From positions 1 to 64,000 of the forward strand of contig DUOH01000038.1 of assembly GCA_012838955.1 (NCBI GenBank): a stretch of 64,000 bases of DNA, read 5' to 3'. Source of the DNA: Bacillota bacterium. Lineage in GTDB: Bacteria > Bacillota > UBA4882 > UBA10575. Shown piece after piece: positions 8,122 to 17,575 of the stretch (its first letter is position 1; every line of letters starts with the position of its first letter). The notes below the pieces were generated by a model that was given only the letters and a program-made list of their open reading frames with translations, ran no database searches and was not told where the DNA came from. The translations under genes were made by a program, and so were the position numbers.

Positions 8122-9291
8122 CTATGGGAGAAACGGTATGGGGTTTACCGGTTTACCGTCTTTTCTCACTTCAAAATGCAAATGCGGACCAGTGCTCAGC
8201 CCGGTATTACCGGATAATGAGATGGTCTGCCCTTTGGTCACGATATCCCCTTCCTTCACCAGTAAACGGGAGTTATGACCGTAAGCGGTCGAGATGCCGT
8301 TTCCATGGTCAATAGCGATAAAATATCCGTACCCGCCGTTCCAACCACTAACCAATACCCTGCCGCTATCGGCCGCCGCCACCGCCGTCCCCGTCGGCAC
8401 AGCCAAATCGATGCCTGAATGAAACTTGTTCTTCTTCAAAATAGGGTGCATACGCCAACCAAAGTTGGAAGAGATCCGCGCCTTTACCGGCCAGATCATT
8501 TGGCCTGAACCCAATGCTTCTCCAGAGTGTTGCTTTCTTTTGATCTGTTCCTCGATCTCTTTGGAAGTCTTCTCCAGTTCATCCAAGGCGGTCTCGAGTT
8601 TTCTCCGGTCACTCTGGATGACTTGGAGTTCCCTTTTGGCCTTGGAGATTAAGACCACTTTTTGCTCCTGGTTCTTGGCTGCTTGCGTTTTTAACTTATA
8701 ATAATTGTTCCGCTGATTCTGAAGGCTTTTCTTTTTTTCTTCATACTCTTTTTGTTTGGCCGTAATCTCTTCCTTGGTCGCCTCCACCTCGCTGAGCAGA
8801 AATAAATCATTACGCAAGAAGTAAGATATTGCCTCAAATTTGCTGACAAAATCAGCGAAACTCTTTGCGGAGAGCAACCCTTCAAGATAACCGGAGAATC
8901 CATATTTATACGCTGCCACTAAACGCTGGTTCAACAGATCTTGTCTGTTATCGATCTGCTTCTCCAGGGTGCGACGTTCCCGTTCAATCGCTGCCATCTC
9001 CTTCTCCAATTTGGAGATGTTTCGTTCCGCTGATCTGAGTTTGGCGTTGAGATACTCCAGATCCCGCTCAATCCGATCCAACTCTCTTTGGGCTTTAGTT
9101 AATGAATTTAATACGGACCTTTCTTGCCGCTTCTTTTTGGTCAATTCTTCTTTGGTATCGGCAATTTGATTGTTTATAGCCTCCAGATCCTGTATACTCG
9201 CGACCACAGGAGGAGGGGCTTTCACCAACCCCGCGGAAAAAAAGGATAAAAAAAGGATCATAATCATTAATCCTGCGCGCGAAATCCTCAT
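8122..9291 (-). CDS. Coiled-coil M23 metallopeptidase (EnvC/PcsB type)
   Basis: 389 residues from the chosen start. A signal peptide or anchor (MRISRAGLMIMILFLSFF) is followed by a long coiled coil (about 30-260) and a C-terminal M23/LytM domain with zinc motifs HSGIDLAV and HLHFE and a second His in YGHNS. Proteins of this build are activators or hydrolases of the FtsEX divisome complex. In this window ftsEX lies at 46.7-48.3 kb beside ctpA but without such a gene, so this may be its partner; that is inference. AGGGTGAG lies about 5 bases before ATG 9291, while the upstream ATG at 9324 has no ribosome binding site. Confidence 0.9.
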   Translation of the reverse strand: MRISRAGLMIMILFLSFFSAGLVKAPPPVVASIQDLEAINNQIADTKEELTKKKRQERSVLNSLTKAQRELDRIERDLEYLNAKLRSAERNISKLEKEMAAIERERRTLEKQIDNRQDLLNQRLVAAYKYGFSGYLEGLLSAKSFADFVSKFEAISYFLRNDLFLLSEVEATKEEITAKQKEYEEKKKSLQNQRNNYYKLKTQAAKNQEQKVVLISKAKRELQVIQSDRRKLETALDELEKTSKEIEEQIKRKQHSGEALGSGQMIWPVKARISSNFGWRMHPILKKNKFHSGIDLAVPTGTAVAAADSGRVLVSGWNGGYGYFIAIDHGNGISTAYGHNSRLLVKEGDIVTKGQTISLSGNTGLSTGPHLHFEVRKDGKPVNPIPFLP

Positions 9292-9397
9292 TGCACTCAC
9301 CCTTTTTTGTAACGTTCCATCCATAGAGAATAATCGCTACCGTTATAGTATTTTTCGCTATCGCCTCCTTTGATCCTGCTATGATTAGACCCAATTT

Positions 9398-10825
9398 TCA
9401 CCCTCCCACTCCCGACTCGCCAAAATCTGATCCAGTAGCAGCCGACCAGTTCGCCGTTGACTTTGCTTCCATATATTTTACGCCGGTAAAATCAGCATAT
9501 AGACGATCCAGCGCCACCAGATCCTCCCGATTGACCTCCTGTAGATCCTTTTTCCCCAATGCCCTGGTTAATACGATCATCTCCTCCAGGCAACTGTGAA
9601 AGTAATTACTCAAGGTTTTGGCGCCTTGCTCCACATCATATTCTTTGACCTTTCTCCCATTATAAAACAGAATTTCTGTCGGCGGCTCCCAGGGGATGGT
9701 CTTGGTCACTTGTACATTGGACATGGTCAGAGCAGCGATGGTGCCGACAATTACCGCATCCGCCCCCAAAGCCAAGCATTTTAAGAAGTCGCCCGGTGAA
9801 ACCAGTCCGCCGCCGATGATCAAGGACACTTGACCGCGCACTCCCCTCTTCTGTAAATGGTTATCAGCCCGGCACAAACAGAGCAGAGTAGGCAGGCCCA
9901 TATCATCCAGTATAATACCGGGACCGCCATGAGTTCCGCCTTCCTTGCCGTCGATGACGATTACATCTGCGCCTCCGTCGATCAGCACATCCAATTCTTT
10001 CTCTAAGTGATGGGTGCCACCGATCTTTACTGCAATGGGAACACCCCCGGTCACCGTCTTCAGCCTTTCAATTAATCTCCGCCAGTCCGTAAAGTCTTCC
10101 ACCTCCGGCAATCTGGCTTCTACTAACACATCCAACCCGGGAATGGCTGAAATCCTTTGGGCGAATTCCGCAGTTACTTTATAGCCGGGGATCCGTTTCG
10201 GCGCCGCTCCCCATCCTCCCTGCCCCAAAGCAATCTCAATCATGTCCGCCTGTCTGAGAACTTCTTCGGATTTTGCCCAATAACCCCTGCTGTATTGGAG
10301 GATATACTTATCAGCCACCGCCCTGACTTCGGGCAAAAAAGGACCACTCCCTGTATTGACCGGCGTCCCAGTTAGCATAGAGTTTCTGGCCAGGGCAAGC
10401 TCTGTTTTTAAGCTGACCGCTCCACCATAAGCCCAACCGCCAACCATGATCGGCATTCTGATCGTCAACGGCTTTTGTGCTTTCGGGCCGAGCACTACTT
10501 CGGTCTTAATCGGTGTGGAGGCAGGTAAAGGCGGCCGGGTGAAACACACCGGGTTGAATTGAATACGATCCATGTAAAATAAACGACGGTTCGTTCCGAA
10601 AGGCCGCTCCAGCATTTTGCCGCTGATCGCGCGAAAACCGGCTTCCATAAAATCACGGATTCCGATCTTCTTGATTAATGTGAAATACTCCAGGAAGGGT
10701 CCGTTTCTAACCAATCGCCTAAGAGTACTCTCCATTCTTCGCTTACCTACCAAAACCAGGAGAAACAGCCCGCTTCTGAGGCCCAGGAGACTACCGGCTA
10801 GTAGCATTAGGGTTATTACTTCCAT
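9398..10825 (-). CDS. Glutamate synthase FMN-domain-like protein, paralogue 1
   Basis: 475 residues. An N-terminal hydrophobic anchor (about 4-26) is followed by a TIM barrel like the FMN/2-oxoglutarate domain of the glutamate synthase large subunit (GltB). Motifs include RPFGTNRR, PIMVGGWAYGG, NTGSGPFLPE, AVKIGGTHHLEKE, VIDGKEGGTHGGPG and GADAVIVGT. The [3Fe-4S] cysteine cluster of real glutamate synthase is absent; PWEPPTEIL stands in that region. No amidotransferase domain is present. It is the most canonical of three tandem paralogues. The substrate is unknown; a flavin-dependent oxidoreductase at the membrane is the safest statement. Confidence 0.85.
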   Translation of the reverse strand: MEVITLMLLAGSLLGLRSGLFLLVLVGKRRMESTLRRLVRNGPFLEYFTLIKKIGIRDFMEAGFRAISGKMLERPFGTNRRLFYMDRIQFNPVCFTRPPLPASTPIKTEVVLGPKAQKPLTIRMPIMVGGWAYGGAVSLKTELALARNSMLTGTPVNTGSGPFLPEVRAVADKYILQYSRGYWAKSEEVLRQADMIEIALGQGGWGAAPKRIPGYKVTAEFAQRISAIPGLDVLVEARLPEVEDFTDWRRLIERLKTVTGGVPIAVKIGGTHHLEKELDVLIDGGADVIVIDGKEGGTHGGPGIILDDMGLPTLLCLCRADNHLQKRGVRGQVSLIIGGGLVSPGDFLKCLALGADAVIVGTIAALTMSNVQVTKTIPWEPPTEILFYNGRKVKEYDVEQGAKTLSNYFHSCLEEMIVLTRALGKKDLQEVNREDLVALDRLYADFTGVKYMEAKSTANWSAATGSDFGESGVGG

Positions 10826-10829
10826 CCGG

Positions 10830-12227
10830 TTACACCACCTTACCCTGCGGAGGAAAGAAGGCTAGTTCCGCTCCGCTCAATTGTGCCATCTCCGGAGTAA
10901 GCGCAGCGATGTCTACCAAGGAGAGCTCCTGCAGAGAAGTTAACCCCAGATTCCGCAGGCCTAATTTGATCTCCGCATGGCAGCTTTTTAAGAAGTTGGC
11001 CACACTCTGCGCCCCCTGATCAACGGAGAACTTCTTCTGCAGCTTCCCAGTGTCATATAGCAACTCCGTAGGCGGCTCCCAGGGTAGAACTTTAGCGCTC
11101 TGGGTATGGGCCATGACCAGTAACAAAATGGTACCAAGCGCCACCGCATCCGCGCCCAAGACTAAAGCTTTCAGTACTTGTCCGGGATTATAAAAACCGC
11201 CGGAGACGATTAAGGAGATATACTCCGTCAATCCACGGGCTTGCAGAAATTTAGCGGTCCGGCAGAGCGCCGGCAGGGTCGGCAACCCGTAATCGTCGGC
11301 AGTAATTCCCGGACCGTAAGCGATTCCCGCTTCCGCCCCGGCGATACTGAGAAAATCAATATTCGCCTCAGTAATGACGCCCAACTCCTCTTCCAGTAAG
11401 TTGGTGGCGGCGATCTTCACTCCAATCGGCGCGCCATTGGTTACTCGACGCAGATAGGCCACTAAATCCCGGAGTTTTTCCCCATCATCCACTCCGGGGA
11501 GACCCGCCTCTTCCAACAAGTTCTGACCTGGCTGTAACTTCATGTAATCCCGGAACTCCGGGCTGAACTCCTCATATTTGTGGAGCACCGGAGCGGATCC
11601 ATATGCCCCATAGCCTAACTGGATTTCAACCGCATCCGCCTGCCTGAGAACTGCTTCCTCTTTCCCCCAATTGCCCCTGTGGTACTGGATAACCAGCCTT
11701 TTCGTGTGTTTTCTTTCTTCAGGCAGAAAGGCGCCGGAACCGGTATTAGTGGCTGTCTTCATCAGGTCCGCCGCTTTCGCCAAGGCGACTTTGGCCGGTA
11801 GGGAAAGTCCCCATCCGTAACTCATTCCAGCGATCATTAGCGGCAGATCAATTACCAGCGGCCGTTTGGCTCTGGGCCCAATCGTTACTTTAGTGTCGAT
11901 GTCCACGGATTCGACCACCGGTTTTCTGACGAAATAGACTGTGTTCAGAGTGAGTTGATCCCAATCCGACAGCCTTTTCCCGGCGCCAAAGGGACGCCTC
12001 AGGATCCCACCGCTGCTTCCTCTGAGATCTCCCTCGATTAAGTTCCGGACGCCCACTTTGGAGATGACATTATACATTTCAAAGATATTCTCGGGGTAGG
12101 GGTCTTTGATTAGAGTCCTGATCAACCTGTCAATAAAGAAGTTAAGCAAAGGCCGCCATAACAGGAGGGCCAGCAAAGAAAAGGCCAGTAAACTCCCGAG
12201 TAATGCCAGAAAAAAATGGACTATCAT
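10830..12227 (-). CDS. Glutamate synthase FMN-domain-like protein, paralogue 2
   Basis: 465 residues, same build: hydrophobic N-terminus (about 3-28), then the FMN barrel with RPFGAGKR, LMIAGMSYGWGLSLPAK, NTGSGAFLPEERK, GVKIAATNLLEEEL and GADAVALGT. The Gly-rich GGTH loop of paralogue 1 is changed to EAGIAYGPG, while PWEPPTELL is kept. The [3Fe-4S] cysteines are absent. The stop lies 4 bp before the paralogue 1 start, and the gene follows paralogue 3 by 16 bp, so all three are one operon. A G-rich stretch (CCGGGGGG) 8 bases before the ATG is the only ribosome binding site candidate. Confidence 0.85.
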   Translation of the reverse strand: MIVHFFLALLGSLLAFSLLALLLWRPLLNFFIDRLIRTLIKDPYPENIFEMYNVISKVGVRNLIEGDLRGSSGGILRRPFGAGKRLSDWDQLTLNTVYFVRKPVVESVDIDTKVTIGPRAKRPLVIDLPLMIAGMSYGWGLSLPAKVALAKAADLMKTATNTGSGAFLPEERKHTKRLVIQYHRGNWGKEEAVLRQADAVEIQLGYGAYGSAPVLHKYEEFSPEFRDYMKLQPGQNLLEEAGLPGVDDGEKLRDLVAYLRRVTNGAPIGVKIAATNLLEEELGVITEANIDFLSIAGAEAGIAYGPGITADDYGLPTLPALCRTAKFLQARGLTEYISLIVSGGFYNPGQVLKALVLGADAVALGTILLLVMAHTQSAKVLPWEPPTELLYDTGKLQKKFSVDQGAQSVANFLKSCHAEIKLGLRNLGLTSLQELSLVDIAALTPEMAQLSGAELAFFPPQGKVV

Positions 12228-12243
12228 TATATATACCCCCCGG

Positions 12244-13614
12244 TCATCTCTCTTTCTGCTTCGTGGTGGAACAGGTTACAGGGCGCCGACCAGACGGGTC
12301 AGGTGCTCCACACCAGGAAATTCCTAGGCAGGAAGCGATCTCTTTGCTACCGGTAGAAAGGTCTTCCTTGCCAACCTCCCGCAAGTGCGCCCGGCCTAAA
12401 CATAACGCGATTTCCTGCATCTCCCTGCTGGCCTCTTGCAGATAGTCCCGCACCCTTTCCGCTGCGAACAGTATGTCTAGCCTCGGCCTGAATTGACCCT
12501 TGATCCATCGCGAAGAAAAGTTGGCAAACCCCCTCCCGCCCTTACCCGCACTGAGCGCTTTCAAGGCGGCGGTACCGATGAAAACCGCATCCGCGCCTAA
12601 AGCCAACGCTTTTAGAAAATCCGCTGGTGTCCGCAGACCACCCCCGGCCAACAAGGAAATCCTGTCGGCCAGCCCCTGTCGGCGAAGATATTGTACGGCC
12701 CGATTAACCGCATGAAGGGTGGGAATTCCCATTTGTGCGGCTGGCGACGCCGGATCACCCTCTCCGGCCTCCATTCCGTAGATGGCAATATAATCCGGTT
12801 GTGCGCCGGTGATGATCTCCAACTCCTCTTCAAGACATTGGCTGGCGCCGATCTTTACCCCCACCGGTACCCCGCCGCTCTTCCGGCGCAAGCCACTGAT
12901 TAAGCCTGCCAAGTCAGCCCGGTCCTTAATACTCAATAATTTGACGGGAATAACCGCCGGTTCTCCGGGCTCAGCCCCTAATAGAGCACGGAGCTTCTCG
13001 TTTCTGGCCAGTCGCTGCAGGGGAATATTCACCGTCATTGACCCACAGGGACCATGTCCCAGTTGAATTTCGACTGCATCAGCCGCGCTCAAAGCCGCCA
13101 AGTCTTTATCCCAGCGTCCCCTGGCGAACTGGACGATTAGCTTCTCCGCTGCACTCCGTTCCGTTACGAGCAAGGGACCGTTTCCCGTATTGGCGGCTGT
13201 CCCGGCCATAGTAGCTCCCAGGGCCAAAGCCTGTTTTGCTTCTGCGTGTAAGGCAGTCTGATAACCCATACCGCCGAGGATGACCGGGATCTGTAATTTC
13301 AAAGGTTTCTTGGCGCACGGTCCAATCGTCACCTCAGTACCGATTTTTCGGGCAAGTAGTTCCGGCGGACGATGGAGATAGACCGGGTTAAAAAAAAGTT
13401 GGTCCCATAAAGAGAAGGCGAGTTTTCTCTCCCGGACCTGACTTTCCTTTCTCACCCAAGATTTTGCAGCATGATCCGTATAGCATAGGGCTCGCCTACG
13501 CCGTTCTATAGAATCTCCTGATTTAAACGGGCCCAGCCGCAGCGCACCCGTGGCTCCCAGTGCTACCCCACTAATCCCTATGCCCAGTAAAACTAGGCAG
13601 AACCGGAAATCCAA
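12244..13614 (-). CDS. Glutamate synthase FMN-domain-like protein, paralogue 3 (divergent)
   Basis: 456 residues from a TTG start with AGGAGG 8 bases upstream; an upstream ATG at 13647 has no ribosome binding site. A membrane anchor (LVLLGIGISGVALGATGAL) is followed by the same barrel: PVILGGMGYQTALHAEA, NTGNGPLLVTERS, GVKIGASQCLEEEL, GADAVFIGT. It is the most diverged copy: the flavin-loop region reads YGMEAGEGDP and the PWEPPTE motif of the other two is missing. It also has a Cys-containing C-terminal tail. It is the first gene of the operon. The trio suggests a hetero-oligomer with unequal subunits, but this is inference. Confidence 0.8.
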   Translation of the reverse strand: MDFRFCLVLLGIGISGVALGATGALRLGPFKSGDSIERRRRALCYTDHAAKSWVRKESQVRERKLAFSLWDQLFFNPVYLHRPPELLARKIGTEVTIGPCAKKPLKLQIPVILGGMGYQTALHAEAKQALALGATMAGTAANTGNGPLLVTERSAAEKLIVQFARGRWDKDLAALSAADAVEIQLGHGPCGSMTVNIPLQRLARNEKLRALLGAEPGEPAVIPVKLLSIKDRADLAGLISGLRRKSGGVPVGVKIGASQCLEEELEIITGAQPDYIAIYGMEAGEGDPASPAAQMGIPTLHAVNRAVQYLRRQGLADRISLLAGGGLRTPADFLKALALGADAVFIGTAALKALSAGKGGRGFANFSSRWIKGQFRPRLDILFAAERVRDYLQEASREMQEIALCLGRAHLREVGKEDLSTGSKEIASCLGISWCGAPDPSGRRPVTCSTTKQKER

Positions 13615-13838
13615 TATTCTTCCCTCCTCACTCCCTATTTTAACCATTTTTCGCCAATCTAACCATCAACCCAAATTTATTCCACAATTGGCATGTACCT
13701 TTAATTCCCACCAGGAAACACCTGCTCAGGTTAGAATTATTCATTCAACAACAAAACTGTAAGTAAAGGGAGGCTATGCGCGGAAGACCAAAAACAAGCA
13801 ATTTATGCTCTTTAAAAAATACAGAAAGGGAGTGTAGA

Positions 13839-14786
13839 ATGACTGTCAAAAAATCAAAGATCTTTCTTAGCTTAATGATCACCGGTGGGTTGCTGGCATC
13901 CTTCTCTACCTCAATTAGCGCCAGAAGCTATCAGGTGAAACCGGGAGATTCCCTATATAAGATCTCCAAGAGTTTTGGTACGAGCGTCAGTTCTATCCAA
14001 AGTGTAAACCAGTTATGGTCCTCCAACATTTATCCGGGTCAGATTTTAATCATCCCTGAAACCGGGCAATCCGGCTCTGCCAAGTACACGGTAAAGTCCG
14101 GTGATACTCTGTATTTAATCGCCCAGCGCCACAATGTAACCGTGAATCAGTTGCGTTCGGCCAATGGGATCTGGAATGATTATCTATGGGTAGGACAAAC
14201 CCTCTATATCCCCAAATCAACTTCTGGTTCATCCGGAAGTGGACAAGAGTATTATACGGTGCGCTCCGGTGACAGCCTGTATCTGATCGCCAACCAGTAC
14301 GGAACCAGTATCAACGCGATTAAGTCCGCAAACAACTTGTATAACAACACTATTTATCCCGGACAAAAACTACGTATTCCACAAACGCAAAATGTACCGC
14401 CAGCAAGCTCCTCCTTCTCCGCTTCAGACATCGAGCTCTTAGCCAGACTGGTACGGGCCGAGGCGGAGGGAGAACCCTATGAAGGAATGGTCGCCGTAGC
14501 CGCCACCGTGCTCAACCGGGTGGCAGACCCGCGTTATCCCAACAGCATCCCTGAGGTCATCTATCAAGTGGTCAATGGTGTGCCCCAATTCAGTCCGGTC
14601 ATCGACGGTAGAATCAACCTTCCGGCTACCGCCACTTCACGAAAGGCCGCCCAGGATGCGCTCAACGGCTGGGATCCCTCCCGTGGAGCAACCGGCTTTT
14701 ACAATCCGGCAAAAACCAGTAATTGGTGGGTAAAATCCCAGCCATCCACTACCAGAATCGGTGACCACGTCTTTTTTAAATACTAA
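13839..14786 (+). CDS. LysM-containing cell wall hydrolase, SleB/CwlJ type
   Basis: 315 residues. A signal peptide (about 1-30) is followed by three LysM repeats (each starting near YxVKxGDxLYxI, about 32-75, 82-126 and 138-182) and a C-terminal Hydrolase_2 domain with LLARLVRAEAEGEPYEG, whose Glu is the likely catalytic residue, and ATVLNRV. The domain is that of spore cortex-lytic SleB/CwlJ, so the protein probably cleaves peptidoglycan at the surface or in spores. ATG 13839 is chosen because AAAGGGAG sits just upstream; an in-frame ATG at 13776 would add 21 residues ahead of the signal peptide. Confidence 0.9.
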   Translation: MTVKKSKIFLSLMITGGLLASFSTSISARSYQVKPGDSLYKISKSFGTSVSSIQSVNQLWSSNIYPGQILIIPETGQSGSAKYTVKSGDTLYLIAQRHNVTVNQLRSANGIWNDYLWVGQTLYIPKSTSGSSGSGQEYYTVRSGDSLYLIANQYGTSINAIKSANNLYNNTIYPGQKLRIPQTQNVPPASSSFSASDIELLARLVRAEAEGEPYEGMVAVAATVLNRVADPRYPNSIPEVIYQVVNGVPQFSPVIDGRINLPATATSRKAAQDALNGWDPSRGATGFYNPAKTSNWWVKSQPSTTRIGDHVFFKY

Positions 14787-14788
14787 AT

Positions 14789-14860
14789 AAAAGAGGTTGT
14801 CCCTTTGTCTTCCTTTTTGGATCCAAGAAATCCACTGAGACAAAGGGGACAACCTCTTTT
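14789..14860. terminator. Large bidirectional terminator
   Basis: AAAAGAGGTTGTCCCTTTGT pairs with its near-perfect complement across a loop of about 30 bases. It ends in CTCTTTT on the plus strand and its mirror on the minus strand. It separates the convergent LysM hydrolase and ABC importer genes. Confidence 0.8.
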
Positions 14861-14915
14861 ACATAGTTTAAGCAACGAGCTATCTTTTGTCCGTTCTAGT
14901 GAAGCTGTGACGAGA

Positions 14916-15908
14916 CTACTCTCCTAAGAAACTCTGATTGAGCAGTTTATCGATGGGCGTTTCTCTTTTGATGAACCCCATCTCCAGCATAAGTTGTTGA
15001 GAATCAAGCCAGGCCCGGGGATCCGAATACCCTAAGCCCCGCCGGATAGTATATTTATTCTCCCAGAGTTCCAGGGAGGCCAAGAAGACCTGTTTTTCCA
15101 GGGCCGCTTGTTTCTTGCCGAGTTCCGGCAGGTAGGAGAGGGTAATCTCAAAAGCCTCCTCCGGATGAGCCAACGTATACTGCATTCCTTTACGCGTTGC
15201 CCTGATCATCGCCCCCACCTTCTGCGGAGCGAGGGATATCTGTTTTTCTCCGGTAATTAACCCGTGTCCCACCAAAGAAAAATACTCCCACGACGGAATC
15301 TCCGTAATCTTGTACCCCTCCGCCCGGAGCTTCTGGGGTTCATTATTGGTAAATACCACTACCGCGTCTACTCTGCCTTGGGTCAATGAGGCAATCTGCG
15401 TGTATCCGATATCAACTAGTTCTACAGCGGACTCTTTGACTCCGCCCGCTCTCAAGATGGCTTTGGTCGCCAATAGACTGGTACCGTAGAGGGGTAAACC
15501 GATCTTCTTCCCTTGTAAATCCTGAGGTTTTTTTATCCCCGCCTCCTCCAGCGCCACCACGCTTGGGGGAAACTTCGTAAACAGACTCAATAAATAAGTA
15601 ACAGGTATTCCTTGACTGCGGGCGGTGATTACTTGATCTCCCCCGGCTACGGCAAAATCCAGATGGCCGGCGCCCACTAATTGCAGGGCGTCAATATCCA
15701 TTCTGTAATCAAAGTCGACTTTTATTCCTTCCTCTTGAAAAAAACCTTTCACCTCCGCTACATACCATGGGGCAAACTGTACATTCGGAATATAGGTCAT
15801 GGCCAACGTAACTTCTTGCAGTTCTGGACCGGACAGAGCCAATCCGCAGCCAAACAGAAGAAAGAAAGCAGGTAAGATTAGAAGAAAGGTCTTTTTGCTC
15901 ATCCGCAC
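14916..15908 (-). CDS. ribY: ABC importer lipoprotein, NMT1/THI5-like, probable flavin binder
   Basis: 330 residues. A lipoprotein signal (LLFG-Cys21) is followed by an NMT1/THI5-like periplasmic-binding fold: YIPNVQFAPWYVAEVKGFF, GHLDFAVAGGDQVI, GKKIGLPLYGTS. Members bind thiamine precursors, aromatic sulfonates or flavins. Because the operon is led by an FMN riboswitch, the flavin-specific RibY assignment is favoured; this is inference from regulation. GTG 15908 has AAGGAG 4 bases upstream, and ATG 15902 has it at 10; the start is uncertain by two codons. Third gene of the importer operon, 51 bp after the permease. Confidence 0.87.
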   Translation of the reverse strand: MRMSKKTFLLILPAFFLLFGCGLALSGPELQEVTLAMTYIPNVQFAPWYVAEVKGFFQEEGIKVDFDYRMDIDALQLVGAGHLDFAVAGGDQVITARSQGIPVTYLLSLFTKFPPSVVALEEAGIKKPQDLQGKKIGLPLYGTSLLATKAILRAGGVKESAVELVDIGYTQIASLTQGRVDAVVVFTNNEPQKLRAEGYKITEIPSWEYFSLVGHGLITGEKQISLAPQKVGAMIRATRKGMQYTLAHPEEAFEITLSYLPELGKKQAALEKQVFLASLELWENKYTIRRGLGYSDPRAWLDSQQLMLEMGFIKRETPIDKLLNQSFLGE

Positions 15909-15959
15909 TCAACTCCTTTTTTTTAATTGTACTAAATCAAACCGGAGCAACTGCCTCCT

Positions 15960-16748
15960 CTATCTTCTCCTCTTCCAAGGCATCGCCAAATACTCAGCAA
16001 TGAAAAAAAGTAAATAAAATCCGATCCCCAGAACCGCCAGGGCAATAATGGCGGCAAAAAGAAGAGGAGTATCAAAAGATCCCCGGGCAAAGTTGACAAT
16101 ATAACCCAAACCCTTACCGGCACCGGCAAATTCCCCTGATACGGCGCCGATGACCGCGAGGGCGCCCCCCAACCTTAATCCACTAAAGATGTAGGGCAGG
16201 GCGGAAGGGAATTCCAACCTAAAAAAGATCTGCCATTTAGTCGCCCCCATGATCGCCAATAATTCACGCAAACGCGGATCAGTACTGCGTAGTCCGGCGA
16301 TCCCGGTGGTGAGCACTGAAAAAAAAGTAATCAACGCCGCTACCAGTACTTTAGAGGCAATTCCAAAACCAAACCAGATTACCAGTAAGGGCGCTAAAGC
16401 CACAATCGGCACCGCCTGTATCCCCACGAAATAAGGGGTTAATAACCGCTCGAGCACGGGATTTTTGGCCAAAAAGTAACTGACCGGAAGGGCAATCAGC
16501 GCTCCCAGGCAAAATCCCCCGCCTGCTTCTCCCAGGGTAGTAAGGAAATGCATAAAGAAGAGTTGCGGCTGGTTAAAGAATTCCAAGCTCCGTTCCAATA
16601 CGAGACGGGGTGAGGGAAGGATAAACGGGTCGTAAAACCCGGACAAATATTCCCATAAATAGAGAAAGCCCGCGAGCCCCACCGGAAGTAAGAAATACTC
16701 ATAGTACCTGCTCATTAACCCACTTTTACCTCTTACTTTTCCCGGCAT
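15960..16748 (-). CDS. ribX: ABC importer permease, probable flavin uptake
   Basis: 262 residues with about six membrane segments. The TauC/SsuC-type signature for coupling to the ATPase is at AIMGATKWQIFFRLEFPSALP. Six bp separate it from the upstream ATPase gene. The family transports small anionic or aromatic compounds; riboflavin or a flavin precursor is inferred from the FMN riboswitch. A second possible start is the Met at residue 12. Confidence 0.9.
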   Translation of the reverse strand: MPGKVRGKSGLMSRYYEYFLLPVGLAGFLYLWEYLSGFYDPFILPSPRLVLERSLEFFNQPQLFFMHFLTTLGEAGGGFCLGALIALPVSYFLAKNPVLERLLTPYFVGIQAVPIVALAPLLVIWFGFGIASKVLVAALITFFSVLTTGIAGLRSTDPRLRELLAIMGATKWQIFFRLEFPSALPYIFSGLRLGGALAVIGAVSGEFAGAGKGLGYIVNFARGSFDTPLLFAAIIALAVLGIGFYLLFFIAEYLAMPWKRRR

Positions 16749-16754
16749 CCTTCC

Positions 16755-17564
16755 TCACCCCCACCCTTCCTCCAGAAGTTCTTGAACCTGCCCTACCAAG
16801 CGACCGAATTCAGTTGTCCCCACTAATTTTAATGAGCGGGGAAAATCCAGATCAATCCGGACCTCGCCAATCACCCGTCCGGGCTTTTCTCTCATGACGA
16901 GCACACGATGGGATAAAAACACCGCCTCAAATATATTGTGGGTAACCAGTAAAACCGTGATCCCCGTCCGCTCCCAAATCCGTAGAAGTTCCAGATGAAG
17001 CTGGCTCCTGGTAATGGCGTCCAAAGCAGCAAAGGGTTCATCCAAAAGCAGCAACCGCGCCTGGCCGACCAAAGCCCGGGCCAAAGCAGCCCGTTGCTTC
17101 ATCCCCCCGGATAACTGATGAGGGTATTTATCCTCTACTCCGGTGAGATTAGCCAAGGCCAAGGCTTCTCTGGCCCTCAGGTAAGTATCCTCCTTCTTGC
17201 TTGCGCTCAGCTCCAGAGGAAGCCGGACATTATCCAGGACTGTCCGCCACGGTAATAAAAGAGCGTCTTGCGGAACCAGACTCAAACGGGTCCAACCTGT
17301 GATTTTATTCTCCCCAAAGACTTTGATCTCTCCGGCTGTTGGTCTGAGGACGCCCGCAATCAACCGCAACAAGGTGGATTTTCCGCAGCCACTCGGTCCC
17401 ACCAAGCTGATAATCTCTCCGGCGTCAATCTGCAAGTTCACTCCTGCCAGTTCCGGAAGTCCGTCGTCCTCAAAGGCAGAGGCCAAATCGATCACTTCAA
17501 CCACTTTCTCCCCGGACGCCACCCCTCTCACCCCCCGCGATCCAGATCCCGCAATGACCATCAT
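16755..17564 (-). CDS. ABC importer ATPase, probable flavin uptake
   Basis: 269 residues. Walker A GPSGCGKST, Q loop (SLVPQDALLLPWRT), signature LSGGMKQR and Walker B LLLLDEPFAALD are all intact, as is the switch His in LLVTHNIFEA. It is most like TauB/SsuB/ThiZ ATPases. It is the first gene after the FMN riboswitch and terminator. The first 18 or so residues (Gly/Ser/Arg rich) lack similarity to the family and no clear ribosome binding site precedes ATG 17564, so the true start may be an internal GTG. Confidence 0.9.
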   Translation of the reverse strand: MMVIAGSGSRGVRGVASGEKVVEVIDLASAFEDDGLPELAGVNLQIDAGEIISLVGPSGCGKSTLLRLIAGVLRPTAGEIKVFGENKITGWTRLSLVPQDALLLPWRTVLDNVRLPLELSASKKEDTYLRAREALALANLTGVEDKYPHQLSGGMKQRAALARALVGQARLLLLDEPFAALDAITRSQLHLELLRIWERTGITVLLVTHNIFEAVFLSHRVLVMREKPGRVIGEVRIDLDFPRSLKLVGTTEFGRLVGQVQELLEEGWG

Positions 17565-17575
17565 GCGGAGAAAGT

